From contig NZ_CP098242.1 of assembly GCF_027118995.1 (NCBI RefSeq), positions 682,001 to 746,000 on the forward strand: 64,000 nt of DNA. The letters run 5' to 3'. The translations under genes were made by a program, and so were the position numbers. The notes under the pieces were generated by a model. That model did not search any database. It was not told the origin of the DNA and worked only from the letters and a program-made list of their open reading frames with translations. This document shows positions 1 through 10,271 of the stretch, in pieces. Position 1 is the first letter of the stretch. Every line of letters starts with the position of its first letter. The DNA is from Oxalobacter vibrioformis (GTDB lineage Bacteria; Pseudomonadota; Gammaproteobacteria; Burkholderiales; Burkholderiaceae_D).

Positions 1-1
1 G

Positions 2-181
2 CCCACTTACCAATCTGATCTGGAACACCTCTTTGAGCAGCTTTCCGGAAATGATCCTGACTTGCCTGCAAAAAAAGAAGCCGGACTGAAGCGCTTGTGG
101 GATCAGGCACCCTTTGATATTGATACCTATATCCGCGACAGGCAATCCCGTCTGCCACAACCGGCAAACCTGTATCGCTAA
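2..181 (+). CDS. DUF3460 family protein, 3' part
   Basis: An open frame enters at the left edge and ends with TAA at 179-181, giving 59 residues without a start codon. The peptide (…QSDLEHLFEQLSG…, …KRLWDQAPFDID…) resembles the small DUF3460 proteins that sit directly upstream of scpA in many Burkholderiales. These are about 60-70 residues, so only the first few residues should be missing. No catalytic motif is visible and the function is unknown. scpA starts 17 bp downstream, so co-transcription is likely. The call rests on remembered family likeness plus gene order. Confidence 0.65.
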   Translation, partial: PTYQSDLEHLFEQLSGNDPDLPAKKEAGLKRLWDQAPFDIDTYIRDRQSRLPQPANLYR

Positions 182-198
182 AACCGTTTTCAGCCGAC

Positions 199-1041
199 AT
201 GACTGCGACAGACCCCGTTCTATCAGAGGCCCCTTCCACTCCGCCCGAAGCAGAGGCGAAACAGATCGCCTTTGCCCGGCTGTATGGTGAGGCAGTTTTT
301 GAGTTGCCGACAGATCTTTATATCCCGCCCGAAGCACTTGAGATATTTCTGGAAGCATTTGAAGGGCCGCTTGATCTGCTGCTTTATCTCATCCGGCGGC
401 AGAATTTCAATATTTTAGATATCCCCATGGCCCAGTTGACGGCACAATATCTGGTCTATGTTGACCAGATACGTCAGCACAAGCTTGAACTGGCCGCAGA
501 ATACCTGCTGATGGCGGCGGCACTGGTGGAAATCAAGTCCCGGATGCTGCTGCCGAGCATCAAAAACGAGGATGCTGAAGAACCGGAAGATCCGCGTGCC
601 GAACTGGTCAGGCGTCTTCTGGAGTACGAGCGTATCAAACTGGCTGCCGGCAAACTCGAAGATATGCCCAAACTCGGTGACGATTTTTTCTCCCCCTTCG
701 TCACCATTCCCAAAGACACAGCTCCCCGCTGGCCGGACGTGTTTCCTGTTGATCTTCACAACGCATTTACTGAAATCATTCGGCGGAGCAAGCTGACCAC
801 CAGCCATACGGTCGGCAAACAGGGGCTTTCTGTTCGTGAACACATGTCAATCATCTTGAGGCGCCTGCAGACAACCGGCTTTGTTGAGTTTTATGACCTA
901 TTTGATGTGGCAGAAGGCGTTGCCGTTGTCATCGTGCATTTCCTGGCACTCCTGGAACTCGCCCGGGAATCACTGGTCGAAATTACCCAGGCCGAACCCC
1001 TTGCACCGGTTTATGTGCGTTTGACCGGCTCTTATGAATAA
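199..1041 (+). CDS. scpA: Segregation and condensation protein A
   Basis: Kleisin subunit of the SMC-ScpAB condensin, which bridges the SMC ATPase heads during chromosome compaction and segregation. The 280-residue length fits the family. The hallmark FEGPLDLLL is at residues 54-62, followed by the helical stretch up to LTAQYL that binds the SMC neck, an acidic linker near 120-133 and a C-terminal winged-helix region. A 50-residue leader before the kleisin motif is longer than in Bacillus ScpA. The gene is 17 bp after the DUF3460 gene and 87 bp before panC, an order familiar from Burkholderiales. scpB is not in the window. Confidence 0.93.
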   Translation: MTATDPVLSEAPSTPPEAEAKQIAFARLYGEAVFELPTDLYIPPEALEIFLEAFEGPLDLLLYLIRRQNFNILDIPMAQLTAQYLVYVDQIRQHKLELAAEYLLMAAALVEIKSRMLLPSIKNEDAEEPEDPRAELVRRLLEYERIKLAAGKLEDMPKLGDDFFSPFVTIPKDTAPRWPDVFPVDLHNAFTEIIRRSKLTTSHTVGKQGLSVREHMSIILRRLQTTGFVEFYDLFDVAEGVAVVIVHFLALLELARESLVEITQAEPLAPVYVRLTGSYE

Positions 1042-1125
1042 CTTGGCCAAAAAGTTACTGCATGGATATGTCATTTCATCATAAAATGATGTTCTTCTGA
1101 TGTTTTTTCCGGATTACCGCTTTAA

Positions 1126-1968
<843 letters not shown>

Positions 1969-1970
1969 CG

Positions 1971-2378
1971 ATGAAAAAAGTAGCCCTGTTTTTTCTTTTC
2001 ATGCTCTCTTTGAATGCCTATGCAGAAAACTGGAAATATGTCATTGCCTCTGACAACCAGGAAATTTATGTGGATGTCGATTCCATTGCCACTGTCGGCA
2101 AATACAGAAGAGCCTGGAGTATTTTCAACTATTCTGTTTCAGCCAGGGCACCAGGCACCAAATTTGATTTCATTTCCGACCGCTCGCTTTTCTTCTTTGA
2201 CTGCAAAAAGAGAAGATATGGCCGGGCCACCCAGATCCTTTACTCCAAGCCCAATGGCGCAGGTGAATCCGATATGACATTCTCCGGAAAAATAAGTGAT
2301 ATCAAGTTTGAGAAGGTCGAGAAGGAAACCATCGGCGAAAACTTTTTCGATTTCGTCTGTACCCACTCAATCAATTAG
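1971..2378 (+). CDS. Small exported protein, surface-adhesin E-like
   Basis: A 135-residue protein with a clear signal peptide (MKK, hydrophobic core, cleavage after about residue 18, AYA-E). The mature part begins with a WKYVIASDNQEIYVDVDSI pattern seen in proteins annotated as surface-adhesin E family, a small beta-rich domain. Two cysteines (in FFDCKKR and FVCTHS) could form a disulfide in the periplasm. The start lies 2 bp after the panC stop, so it is translationally linked to panC, though no metabolic link is evident. The family call is tentative and the function unknown. Confidence 0.6.
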   Translation: MKKVALFFLFMLSLNAYAENWKYVIASDNQEIYVDVDSIATVGKYRRAWSIFNYSVSARAPGTKFDFISDRSLFFFDCKKRRYGRATQILYSKPNGAGESDMTFSGKISDIKFEKVEKETIGENFFDFVCTHSIN

Positions 2379-2409
2379 AGCGTAGTTATACGCCCTCAGT
2401 AAATGCGGC

Positions 2410-3282
2410 TTACTGATCGCGCTGACTGGTGCGAGCCTTGTCTATTTTTTCGCAAAGTGCAGAAACGCCATCAATGAATCTGGGACCGGGCCTGTCCATC
2501 AGATCTGCATCGATTTCAAACACATTGTTTTTTCTGACCGCCTTGATAACCCCAAACCGGCGCCAGAAATTGATGCCATTTGCACTGCCGCCACTGCGTG
2601 AAATGAAAATGACATCCGGATTTTTTTCCAGTACGGACTCAATGCTGATACGAGGTGCAATGGTGTCCAGACCGGAAAAAATATTCTCCCCGCCACAAAT
2701 CCGGATAGCCTCACTGATAATATGTTTTCCGGAGAGGGTATAAAGCGGCCTTTCCGAAATCTGGTAAAACACGGTTAATACAGGACGGTTTTCGTATTGT
2801 TTCTTCAGGCGTTCCAAGCGCATCTTCCATAGCGCTCCCTGTTTTTTTCCCTTTTCCGCCTGCCCGACCAGCGTACCGAATCGCTCCAGTGTTTTCGGTA
2901 TGTCTTCCATGGTTTTCAGATCACTGTAAAAAACCGGAATCCCCATGCGCTTTAGTTGATCAATCTGGCGAACCGGATTACCCCCGCGCCAGGCGATGAT
3001 CAGATCCGGTTTTAATGCCAGTACCCGCTCCATATCAATCCGCCGGTTATCTCCCACCAGCGGAAGTGATTGTGCTTCGGAAGGATAATTGCTGTAGCTG
3101 GTCACCCCCGCGATGTGTCCTGCACCGCCGGTCTCAAAAAGGAACTCCGTGATATGCGGCGCCGTGGAAATAATCCGCCCTGCGGGTTTTGGGAGGGTAA
3201 CCGTGCGGCCATCATCATCCACCACACTGACCGCACCAGCCGATGTCACAACGAAACAAAGCAACAGCAGTATTTTCTTCAT
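2410..3282 (-). CDS. btuF: Cobalamin ABC transporter substrate-binding protein
   Basis: Periplasmic binding protein that delivers vitamin B12 to the BtuCD importer. 290 residues with a signal peptide (MKKILLLLCFVVTSAGA). The mature chain has the helical-backbone metal-receptor pattern: DDDGRTVTLPKPAGRIISTAPHITEFLF near the N-terminus, then VLALKPDLIIAW and ISIESVLEKNPDVIFIS in the second lobe. It is the last gene of the operon, 100 bp after btuD. Paralogues of this family bind haem or siderophores; the B12 assignment depends on the BtuB-like receptor and the cobalamin riboswitch upstream. Confidence 0.9.
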   Translation of the reverse strand: MKKILLLLCFVVTSAGAVSVVDDDGRTVTLPKPAGRIISTAPHITEFLFETGGAGHIAGVTSYSNYPSEAQSLPLVGDNRRIDMERVLALKPDLIIAWRGGNPVRQIDQLKRMGIPVFYSDLKTMEDIPKTLERFGTLVGQAEKGKKQGALWKMRLERLKKQYENRPVLTVFYQISERPLYTLSGKHIISEAIRICGGENIFSGLDTIAPRISIESVLEKNPDVIFISRSGGSANGINFWRRFGVIKAVRKNNVFEIDADLMDRPGPRFIDGVSALCEKIDKARTSQRDQ

Positions 3283-3382
3283 GGTGCTTTTCCGTATCAG
3301 GCAGGTATGTAAACTGCACGTCCCTCATGCTGCAGCATGGTAATGGGATATCCGAGGCAACGGGTCAGCAGATCGGTATTCA

Positions 3383-4057
3383 TTATTTCAGATACCGGAC
3401 CGGCAAGCCATGCCCCCCCTCTTCTATCAACAACACATGCGTTGCCACATCGTGTATGAGATTGAGATCATGCACAACCATTACCACGCTTTTTTCCTGT
3501 TCACGGCACAGCCTGCCAACAAGCTGCATCAGGCCGGCCTGGTGGGCAAGGTCCAGAGATGCCGCCGGCTCATCCAGCAACATAAGCGGCGTATCCTGCG
3601 CCAGTACAGCCGCCAGCGCCACCCGCTGGCGTTCGCCCCCTGAAAGCGACCGTACATCCCGGTCTTTCAGTGACAGGATGTCCATCTGCTCCATGGCGAA
3701 AAGGGCAGCCACCCAATCCGCATCCGTTTCCCAGTAATGCCTTGCATGGTAGGGATGCCGTCCGGCAAGCACGATCTGCATGACAGGGTATGCAAACGCA
3801 TCGTGATAGGCCTGGGGGAGATAAGCCCGCTGCTGCGCAAGTGCAGGCATGCCCCATGAAAAAAGCGGTTTTTCATCCAGACAGACCGCTCCTGAATCCG
3901 GCTGACGCAATCCGGCAAGGGTCCTCATCAGCGTCGTCTTGCCTGCGCCATTTTTACCGAATACCACCCAGCATTCGCCAGGCAGGATCTCGCAATTCAA
4001 GTGTGTTAACAGCTGCTTTTTTTCTGTTGCCAGGCTCAGATTCCGGATACGCAGCAT
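3383..4057 (-). CDS. btuD: Cobalamin ABC transporter ATP-binding protein
   Basis: ATPase that powers B12 import. Counting from the ATG at 4057 (224 residues), Walker A FGKNGAGKT is at 33-41, the signature LSGGERQ at 138-144 and Walker B LMLLDEP at 158-164. An in-frame start 17 codons upstream is possible, but the ATG at 4057 follows the btuC stop by one base, which is the usual coupling in such operons, and the protein then begins MLRIRNLSL as expected for the family. Partner genes are btuC upstream and btuF downstream. Confidence 0.92.
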   Translation of the reverse strand: MLRIRNLSLATEKKQLLTHLNCEILPGECWVVFGKNGAGKTTLMRTLAGLRQPDSGAVCLDEKPLFSWGMPALAQQRAYLPQAYHDAFAYPVMQIVLAGRHPYHARHYWETDADWVAALFAMEQMDILSLKDRDVRSLSGGERQRVALAAVLAQDTPLMLLDEPAASLDLAHQAGLMQLVGRLCREQEKSVVMVVHDLNLIHDVATHVLLIEEGGHGLPVRYLK

Positions 4058-4058
4058 A

Positions 4059-5099
4059 TCAATTACCTCGGAAGCGATACAGTTGAAAGAGAAAAACCGG
4101 CACACCAATCAGGGCGGTCACCGCACCGACCGGCAGCTGCTGGGGCGCCATCAGGATACGTGCCAGCGTATCCGCCAGTACGAGAAAACTGCCGCCAACC
4201 AGTGTCGCAGTTGGCAACAGCAGACGATGATCGGAGCCCAGTGCCATACGGCACAGATGCGGCACGATCAAACCGACAAAACCAATACTGCCGGCATTGC
4301 TTACTGCACAGGCTGTCAGTAATGCACTGCCGATAAAAAGCGACTTCCTGACCCATGCGACATTGACGCCCAACGCCGCCGCGTCTTCCGCATACAATGC
4401 CAGCAGATTGACAGAGCGGGCCATTTTGAGAATAATTGCCAGCACCACAAGAAGGACAACAACGGATAACCCGTTCATGCTCGCACCTTCCAGATCGCCC
4501 ACCAGCCAGAAAACCATGCCTCTCAGGCTGCCATCGGGCGCAATGGAAAGCAGCAGGGTAACCAACGCACCGCAACCAAATGCCAGAATAACCCCCGTCA
4601 GCAAAAGACGGGTTCCCCCATCCGAACCAGCATACTGACCCAATTCCTTTCTGGCCAGCCAGTATAAAAATACTGCAACAGCGACAGCACCGGTGAAGGC
4701 AGCGGCATCCATCATCCATGCCGCCCCGCCCAGAAACAGCATCAGGAGTGCCCCGACTGAAGCACCGCCAGACACGCCAAGCACATAGGGATCAGCCAGT
4801 GGATTACGAAGCAGCGCCTGCATCATCACACCCGCAAGAGCCAGGGAGCCGCCTGTCAGAAAAGCGGCGAGTACGCGATGCAAGCGTAAGGAGAGAAGGA
4901 TTGCCGTCAGTGAAACCGACTCACCCTGTATCATTTCAAAAAAAGCAGAAGGCAAAATGTGCCAGTTCACACTTTCAGAACCAGCCAAACAGGCCCCCAG
5001 AAGGCATAAAATGGAAAGTCCGGCCAGCACGACCAGCATGCCGAGCGGCCGTCTTTTCCATTGTATATTGCCAGTCTGAATACCGGTCTGGTTCAGCAC
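4059..5099 (-). CDS. btuC: Cobalamin ABC transporter permease
   Basis: Inner-membrane permease of the FecCD/BtuC family, 346 residues with about ten hydrophobic segments. Family hallmarks are visible: RLHRVLAAFLTGGSLALAGVMMQALLRNPLADPYVLGVSGGASVGA in the first half, and the cytoplasmic coupling region GFVGLIVPHLCRMALGSDHRLLLP. The gene lies 22 bp after btuB and touches btuD. Iron-siderophore permeases look alike; the riboswitch and receptor argue for B12. Confidence 0.93.
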   Translation of the reverse strand: MLNQTGIQTGNIQWKRRPLGMLVVLAGLSILCLLGACLAGSESVNWHILPSAFFEMIQGESVSLTAILLSLRLHRVLAAFLTGGSLALAGVMMQALLRNPLADPYVLGVSGGASVGALLMLFLGGAAWMMDAAAFTGAVAVAVFLYWLARKELGQYAGSDGGTRLLLTGVILAFGCGALVTLLLSIAPDGSLRGMVFWLVGDLEGASMNGLSVVVLLVVLAIILKMARSVNLLALYAEDAAALGVNVAWVRKSLFIGSALLTACAVSNAGSIGFVGLIVPHLCRMALGSDHRLLLPTATLVGGSFLVLADTLARILMAPQQLPVGAVTALIGVPVFLFQLYRFRGN

Positions 5100-5121
5100 A
5101 TTATTGCCTCAAGGATTAGCG

Positions 5122-6997
5122 CTACATTTTCCAGTTTACACCCGCGAAAAACCCGCGATCGGGCATGTCATAACCATACGCAGTCTGGTAGTCCCGGTCA
5201 AAAAGATTCTCAATGCGGGCAAATACCGAGACTTCCTTATTTATCTGATAACGGGCATTCAAATTAAAGATAGCATAAGACGGTAACCGTTTATCACCGA
5301 TATCCGGGCGGTGCTCTTCATAATGCACATCACCGCCCAAATACCATGCTCCTAACGTTTTGGATACATCAAGTGATGCCAGTTTTTTTGCGCGGCGATT
5401 CAGCTGCTTGTCCGTATCCCGGTTTTTTGGATCCTGAATCGTCAGATTGCCCCGGATATCAATCCCTGCCAACTGGGTTGTGCCGTTTAATTCGAAGCCT
5501 TTGTTTTTCGTTCGCCCCACGTTGAAATATTGTCCACTCCACCCTCCTGTACTGACCCAATCAATCATGTCACGGGTATGTGTATCAAAAAAGGTAGCGC
5601 GCACCAGCGTCTTGCCGCTGGCATACTGTATACCCGCTTCATAAGAACGGGACCTCTCAGCTTCCAGATCCTTGCTTCCCGAATAAGGGTCATAGACCTG
5701 GTAAAGTGTCGGCGCCAAGAAAGCCGTGGATACGCTTGCTACCAGTTTCCAGGAAGATGTCAGATCATAGCCATATCCCAGGTATCCGGTCACATCCGAA
5801 CCAGACTCCTCTACATGGTCATATCTGGCATTCAGCTGCAGGTGGTGGTTGCCCATGTCGCCATTTACCCCCGCATACACACTGTGATTGGTTCGTGAAA
5901 AGGTTTTGGGTGCACCTGTCTGTGCCTTTTCTCTGGCAATGTCGGTTCCGACTGTTGCCACCCAGTCAGATGAGAGGGCAATCTGGTTATTCCATTGCGC
6001 CATGGAAGCCTGGCTTTTGAATTTACCGGTGTAATCGCCACTTGCCCCATTTTTGGAATATATCCAGCGCTCGATTTCAGTCTGTGAAAGCGTAACGGTT
6101 GAATCCCAGTTGGAAGTAAAGCGGTTTTTACTGAATGCGGCAGCGGTCCATTCCTTGGAGGTGCCGTGGTCCCACTGGTCTCGTTTGGTCGAACTTCCAT
6201 CGTATTGATACTTGGCATCATAAGCGTACAGTCTCGCGCCAAACTCATTTCCCGGCCCCCATTCGCGGGAAATACCGGCATTGACACTGATGTTCCGGGT
6301 ACCGTCATCATCCGGGTTGGCATTAGGGTACTGGTGTGTATTCATGCTTGAATACCCTTCTGTTTTGTAGCGCGTCACCCCCAGGTTATAGCGTATTTCT
6401 TCCTGTTTTCCGAAAATGCCCGCACTCAGTCTTGTGGTGCTGTCAGTACCTGCTTCTGCTGTCAGACTGACGCTTGGCGGCCCTTCACCCCGTTTGGTAA
6501 AAATCTGAATCACGCCACCGATAGCCCCGGAGCCATAGACTGCTGAGACATTGCCTCTCACAACCTCAATCCGTTCAATCTGATCAGGCAAAAGATGCTC
6601 CAGAGCGACAGGGGAACCGGTCGAACTGGTATCCCGAATCGGCACCCCATCAATGAGGATCAACACCTGATTTGAATTGGCACCTCGCATGAAAACGGAT
6701 GACGTTGTGCCATAGCCACCATTTCTGGCAATACTGACGCCTGCTTCCTGCCGCAACAGTGTCAGGACATCAGGCGCCCTTTTTTTTCTCAATCATCTCC
6801 GATGTAATGACACTCGTGGAAGGAATCGCATCTTTCTGCGATTGCTCGATACGCGATGCCGTAACAACAACTGGTATGGGGTCTTCGTTTGTATCAGATT
6901 GTGCCCATGCAGGCGCTGCCAGACAGGCTGCAAGGACGGAAACAAGAAGAACCGGCTTTGACACCGGCAGGGGATTGCTTAAGGATGAAAAAAACAT
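5122..6997 (-). pseudogene. btuB: BtuB-like TonB-dependent receptor, frameshifted at an A8 run
   Basis: Outer-membrane B12 receptor in two frames. The first part starts at the ATG at 6997: a signal peptide (…LLVSVLAACLAAPAWA), a TonB box within PIPVVVTASRIEQ, then STSVITSEMIEKK, stopping soon after a run of eight A on the coding strand (T at 6780-6787). The second part resumes one base out of frame at …RAPDVLTLLRQEAGVSIARNGG and runs through the plug (FMRGANSNQVLILIDGVPIRD, GSGAIGGVIQI) and the 22-strand barrel to the stop at 5122. A tract of seven A would restore one reading frame of about 625 codons. Everything else is intact, so this could be a phase-variable gene, a transcript rescued by polymerase slippage, or a base-calling error in a homopolymer. 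Confidence 0.88.
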
Positions 6998-7135
6998 GAC
7001 TGTTCCATGAAAATGCCAGGCTCGCGTCCCCGCAAGCCCCATTAAATAAAAGTGTGAAACAGCATGGGTACAACAATGCATTGCCAACACCAGGCAAAAA
7101 CAATTGCGAAAACCACCCGTTTTCAGCACTTATCC

Positions 7136-7335
7136 TGTGTCTGGCCGGTATCCGGGCTGCAAGTCTTCGTATTACACATACGAAATCCGCCTCGCCTTCC
7201 CATGCGAAACCGCATAGTGACGTAATGAGACAGATTGTCGGGAGACACTTGCTTACCGTTGCGGGGGCAGCACACGTTGGCCGGTACAAACCGGCTTCGT
7301 GTTTCCCGTTTAACCGCGAAAAGGAATATTTTCAC
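7136..7335 (-). promoter_or_regulatory. Cobalamin (AdoCbl) riboswitch
   Basis: On the minus strand this leader contains, in order, the conserved blocks of the cobalamin riboswitch: GCCGGT…ACCGGC arms near its 5' side, the B12 box GCTGCCCCCGCAAC(G)GTAA (about 7250-7275), a GGGAAGGCG element (about 7193-7201) and the closing GCCCGGATACCGGCC (about 7144-7158). It lies 140 nt upstream of the btuB start and would repress the btuBCDF operon when coenzyme B12 is plentiful. Outer limits are approximate. Confidence 0.93.
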
Positions 7336-7391
7336 GAGCACCAGAGCAACAAGATTGTAGCGATGAGGACGGTATAAGGCAAATGCTGCCA

Positions 7392-7410
7392 CCTTTCCGC
7401 AACGGAAAGG
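7392..7410. other. Perfect hairpin in the btuB / MBL intergenic region
   Basis: CCTTTCCG-CAA-CGGAAAGG: an eight-base stem with a three-base loop, 58 bp before the MBL-fold gene and outside the riboswitch. It has no T run on either side, so it is not a clear terminator. It could be a regulatory site between the divergent genes. Confidence 0.4.
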
Positions 7411-7468
7411 AAATATGACGTCAGGGTGCGCCCGGGAGTAAAATAAGCTTTTTCTGATAGTCAGCTGT

Positions 7469-8398
7469 ATGCGTTTTACCAATCTGAAAAGCAATTTCCG
7501 CAAACCCCAAACCAGCCATGTCCTACGCTGGATGCTGGGATTGCATAACGAAAAGCGTCCGAAGGCTTCCGCCACCGGTGTCTCTGTTCCTTTTGTTCAT
7601 AATGATGGCAAACAGCTCGGAAAAGGCGACAAGGATACGCTGACCTGGATCGGGCAGGCGTCTTTTCTTGTCCAGCTTGCCGGAATAAATGTGCTGATTG
7701 ATCCTGTCATGTCGATGAATATCGGCTGGATCAGGAGAAACAGCCCGCCAGGTATCGCCTGGCCAGCCATGCCCAAAATTGATCTGGTACTGATCACACA
7801 TAATCATCGCGACCATATGGATGTGCCCACACTGAAAAAGCTGGGGCCAGACCCTGTCTATCTGGTACCGCAAGGGCTCGGGCAGTGGTTTTTGAAAAAC
7901 GGTTTTACACGCGTGATTGAAATGGGATGGTGGCAACAGGAGGAAGTAGCCGGACTACACATCACTTTCGTCCCCGCGGAACACTGGAGTCGCCGCGGTA
8001 TTAATGATGTCAACACCAGCTGGTGGGGTGGTTTTGTCATTGAAAAGGATGGGATGCGTCTTTACCATTCCGGCGACACTGGCTGGTTTGACGGATTTAC
8101 CGACATCGGCCGGCGTTTTGGTGAAATTCATGCCGCCATGCTGCCAATTGGCGCTTATGCACCCCGCTGGTTCATGAAACCACAGCATATCAACCCGGAT
8201 GAAGCGGTTGATGCCATGACAGCACTTGGCGCAAAACGGCTGATCCCCATGCACTGGGGCACCTTCAAGCTGTCGGATGAACCGCTGGATGAACCTCCTC
8301 GTCTGCTTCACGACGCATGGGAACGCGTCAGCCTTCCTGATCGCTCACTGGAAGTTGCCGCACTGGGGCAAATCCTGATGCTGGATCAGTTCATCTGA
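7469..8398 (+). CDS. MBL-fold metal-dependent hydrolase
   Basis: 309 residues of the beta-lactamase-like fold, close to the UlaG/NAPE-PLD type (lactamase_B_2). The metal motif HxHxDH is HNHRDHMD at 111-118; further ligands are likely the His in VPAEHWSRR, the Asp in YHSGDTGW and the His in PMHWGTF. The substrate cannot be read from sequence; relatives cleave phosphodiester or lactone bonds. There is no signal peptide, so it is probably cytosolic, though E. coli-type relatives can be membrane-associated. It is monocistronic and diverges from the btu operon. Confidence 0.85.
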   Translation: MRFTNLKSNFRKPQTSHVLRWMLGLHNEKRPKASATGVSVPFVHNDGKQLGKGDKDTLTWIGQASFLVQLAGINVLIDPVMSMNIGWIRRNSPPGIAWPAMPKIDLVLITHNHRDHMDVPTLKKLGPDPVYLVPQGLGQWFLKNGFTRVIEMGWWQQEEVAGLHITFVPAEHWSRRGINDVNTSWWGGFVIEKDGMRLYHSGDTGWFDGFTDIGRRFGEIHAAMLPIGAYAPRWFMKPQHINPDEAVDAMTALGAKRLIPMHWGTFKLSDEPLDEPPRLLHDAWERVSLPDRSLEVAALGQILMLDQFI

Positions 8399-8413
8399 AG
8401 AACGGCTGAGAAA

Positions 8414-10042
8414 TCAGGGCGCTAACAGCATCTGGTTCAGGTGCTTCCAGCCGCTTTCATCTGACATGAAGTCATGACCGTCTTCGTTGACGATTTCAAT
8501 GGTGCAGGACAATTCCTCTGACGAAAGCGGCTCAAACTGCGCCTGTTTTTTTGCCAGTACATCAGGGCCGGCTTCAGAAGGATCATTTCGCTGCATCTGT
8601 CTTGTCGTTACCCGCCTCAAGAGTGTTTCAGGGCTGGCAGTAATCATGGCTATCACAAAGGGTACCGATCTGTCGGCAGCCAGGTGCCTGAAGCGCTCCC
8701 GTTCTGCTTTCTTGAGGAAGGCCGCATCCACAATCACCCTAAATCCCGCATCCAGCAGTGTATCCGCCAGCTTTTCCAGCAGTCCGTAGGTTATTTCTGA
8801 TGCGGTTTCACTGTAGATATTTATTTTCCCCCCGGCGCTGCTTTGCAGCGATCTGAAACCATAATGCCGTTTGCGTTCGATATCCGACCGTATCCGGATG
8901 GCCTGAATTGTGCCGAGGGCGGCCCGTGAAAATACGCTCTTGCCGGCACCGGGCAAACCGCAGGTAATCAGCAGACCGGCATTTCTGTCTTCAAGCATCT
9001 CCCGTGCCAATGCCATGTAACGACGGCTTTCTTTCAGGCTGGCCGCTTGTTGTGCGTCATCCGTTAGCTGGCGGTAGCGTATGGCAGCAACTTTTGCACG
9101 CACCAGTGCATGTGAAGCGCCAAAAACATCTACAAGGGCGGCTCCCTCATAGTCCCCGGTCTCTTCCAGGTAGCGGTTTAAAAGCTGCCACGCATAATCA
9201 GCCCGGCCAAAATAATGCAGGTCAGTAAAAGCAAAAGCCAGATCGCATATCACATCCACACAACGGAAATCCGGCGAAAATTCGATACTGTCGAAAAGAA
9301 TAGCCTCATCATCAATGAAGACGATATTTCCCATATGCAGGTCACCGTGGCATTCGCGAACAAATCCATCCCGGTGACGTTTTTCAATGGTTTCTTTTCT
9401 TTCCTCCAACACCGCGAAATGAAGTGCCTCAAGCGCATCCAGTTTTTCCCGTTCCGGCATCAGGTCCGAACCGGAAAAAATCGTGCCCAGTTCGCTGTAA
9501 TTATTTTCGAGTCCATGAAGGAGAAAATCATAAGTACCATAAGCCATCCCGGCAACCCCTCCGGTAATGGAAGGCAGGCTCTCATGGAAATACGCAATTT
9601 TCTCTGCCAGGCTATCAATATGAAGCGCCTGTAATCTCCCGTCTTCGAGCATGTGCGCCATTTCATTTTCTCGGGAAAAGCGCTTCATTTCCACAGCATA
9701 TTCAAAAACAGGCTCGGCATTGATATGGGGGGCAGAAAGACTTCCGCCAAGAGACACAACCCGCTGGTAAATATCGGGCGCCGTTCGCTTGTTCAACCGG
9801 ATTTCCTCTTCGCAATAGAAACGCCTGGAAGCCAGGTCGGAAAAATCCAGGAAATCAAGTTTGAGGGCCTTTTTTACTTTGTAGGCATTTTCTTTGGTCA
9901 GCAAAACCCATGACACATGGGTTTCAATCAACTCAGGATAAGGCAATGGCTGGATGCCACGAAACGTCTCCTTCCAGGCATGAATCAGTTCTTCCTGGTA
10001 TTTGAGGTTTTCCGTCATGCTAAAAGGCATCATATCGTTCAT
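8414..10042 (-). CDS. APH-like phosphotransferase / AAA P-loop kinase fusion
   Basis: A 542-residue two-domain protein. The N-terminal half is aminoglycoside-phosphotransferase-like: the Brenner-type catalytic motif HGDLHMGN is at 232-239 and the metal-binding DSIEF at 251-255. The C-terminal half starts with Walker A GLPGAGKS at 362-369 and resembles zeta-toxin/AAA_33 small-molecule kinases. This fused architecture is found widely in proteobacteria as an uncharacterised kinase; it should not be taken as an antibiotic-resistance gene. Met-4, Met-5 or Met-9 could also be the start. It converges with the MBL gene, with 15 bp between the stops. Confidence 0.85.
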   Translation of the reverse strand: MNDMMPFSMTENLKYQEELIHAWKETFRGIQPLPYPELIETHVSWVLLTKENAYKVKKALKLDFLDFSDLASRRFYCEEEIRLNKRTAPDIYQRVVSLGGSLSAPHINAEPVFEYAVEMKRFSRENEMAHMLEDGRLQALHIDSLAEKIAYFHESLPSITGGVAGMAYGTYDFLLHGLENNYSELGTIFSGSDLMPEREKLDALEALHFAVLEERKETIEKRHRDGFVRECHGDLHMGNIVFIDDEAILFDSIEFSPDFRCVDVICDLAFAFTDLHYFGRADYAWQLLNRYLEETGDYEGAALVDVFGASHALVRAKVAAIRYRQLTDDAQQAASLKESRRYMALAREMLEDRNAGLLITCGLPGAGKSVFSRAALGTIQAIRIRSDIERKRHYGFRSLQSSAGGKINIYSETASEITYGLLEKLADTLLDAGFRVIVDAAFLKKAERERFRHLAADRSVPFVIAMITASPETLLRRVTTRQMQRNDPSEAGPDVLAKKQAQFEPLSSEELSCTIEIVNEDGHDFMSDESGWKHLNQMLLAP

Positions 10043-10168
10043 CCCGGGGACTGGTCTGCTGGCGGCCTGTTTGCCGTTTGATCATCGTTTTTATCTTATC
10101 AAAACACATCACCTCAATAAAGAATACGCCGCTGAAAAACAGATCAGGCCAATTGAGCGAACCATACG

Positions 10169-10206
10169 AAAAAAGGGATACTGTCTTTACACAGCATCCC
10201 TTTTCT
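10169..10206 (-). terminator. Rho-independent terminator after the KGG gene
   Basis: A stem GGGATaCTGT / ACAGcATCCC around a four-base loop, with A4 on the left and T4 on the right. Read on the minus strand it ends in a T run, 65 bp after the stop of the KGG stress protein. It may act in both directions. Confidence 0.75.
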
Positions 10207-10271
10207 TTTGTCACGCCTGCCCACGTTCACGACACGAAAAAGACGAAGCAGCACTTTCAGAAATAACGGAG

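Noticed and set aside
4058-4108. 17-codon N-terminal extension of btuD
   Set aside because: It overlaps the end of btuC, has no family match and no ribosome site; the ATG at 4057 fits the operon and family.
8414-10042. Aminoglycoside resistance gene
   Set aside because: The APH-like half is fused to an AAA kinase domain, an architecture common in core genomes and not tied to resistance.
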